A stretch of DNA of 42,483 nt from Alphaproteobacteria bacterium. Its GTDB lineage: Bacteria; Pseudomonadota; Alphaproteobacteria; Micavibrionales; CSBR16-224. Shown piece by piece: positions 42,098 to 42,483 of this stretch. The notes below the pieces were generated by a model that was not told the DNA's origin, ran no database searches, and was given only the letters and a program-made list of their open reading frames with translations. The DNA lies in contig JAJFGX010000098.1 of NCBI GenBank assembly GCA_021775895.1, positions 1-42,483 of the forward strand. Reading direction: 5' to 3'. Both the position numbers and the translations under genes were made by a program. Position 1 is the first letter of the stretch. Each line of letters opens with the position of its first letter.

Positions 42098-42483
<386 letters not shown>

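Overview
The window looks like part of the chromosome of a low-GC alphaproteobacterium, possibly host-associated. The class call rests on the dnaG and yqeY-like genes divergent from carA, an alphaproteobacterial type of UvrA (CPVS in place of CPVC in the first zinc site), and a tailed-phage structural cluster with the families usual in alphaproteobacterial prophages and gene transfer agents (GTAs). These are the phiE125 gp8-like connector, DUF3168, DUF1833, two GTA-gp10-like proteins, a small tail assembly chaperone, and an NlpC/P60 plus TipJ pair. The species cannot be named from sequence alone.

Layout. (1) 1-1432: the start of a gene that leaves the window, then a cyclic-nucleotide-binding/EAL protein. 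(2) About 1600-22690: a phage- or GTA-like cluster, nearly all on the minus strand. Read right to left it holds a small terminase, a gp10-like protein, a tail assembly chaperone, a broken HNH gene, the large terminase, portal, a second gp10-like protein, a short tape measure, prohead protease, capsid, connectors, tail tube, minor tail proteins, NlpC/P60, TipJ, a tail fibre, an endolysin candidate, a holin-like gene, and an overlapping spanin-like pair. No integrase, repressor or replication gene is visible. Plus-strand cargo genes (DUF3307, ankyrin-like, Sel1-repeat, and an orphan) sit inside, most with their 3' ends touching those of phage genes. (3) 22712-28145: uvrA, a 71-residue protein and priA. 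(4) 28171-30665: an AT-rich cassette of two paralogous nucleotidyltransferases and an odd NUDIX protein. (5) 30676-36415: dnaG, yqeY-like, carA, and a fused membrane/spermidine-synthase-like gene. (6) 36418-41523: a chaperone-usher pilus locus with three subunit-like genes on both strands. (7) 41749-42483: an rrn terminator, 5S rRNA and the 3' end of 23S rRNA, all minus strand.

How the parts work together. The phage-like cluster encodes DNA packaging, a capsid, a tail with a short tape measure, and a full candidate lysis set, but no visible replication or integration. It is therefore either a decayed prophage or a GTA-like particle locus; its intact core frames and short tape measure fit the second idea, while the HNH lesions show some decay. 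The pilus genes form a small secretion and assembly set. The nucleotidyltransferase/NUDIX trio is the least explained multi-gene unit and lies directly after dnaG on the opposite strand.
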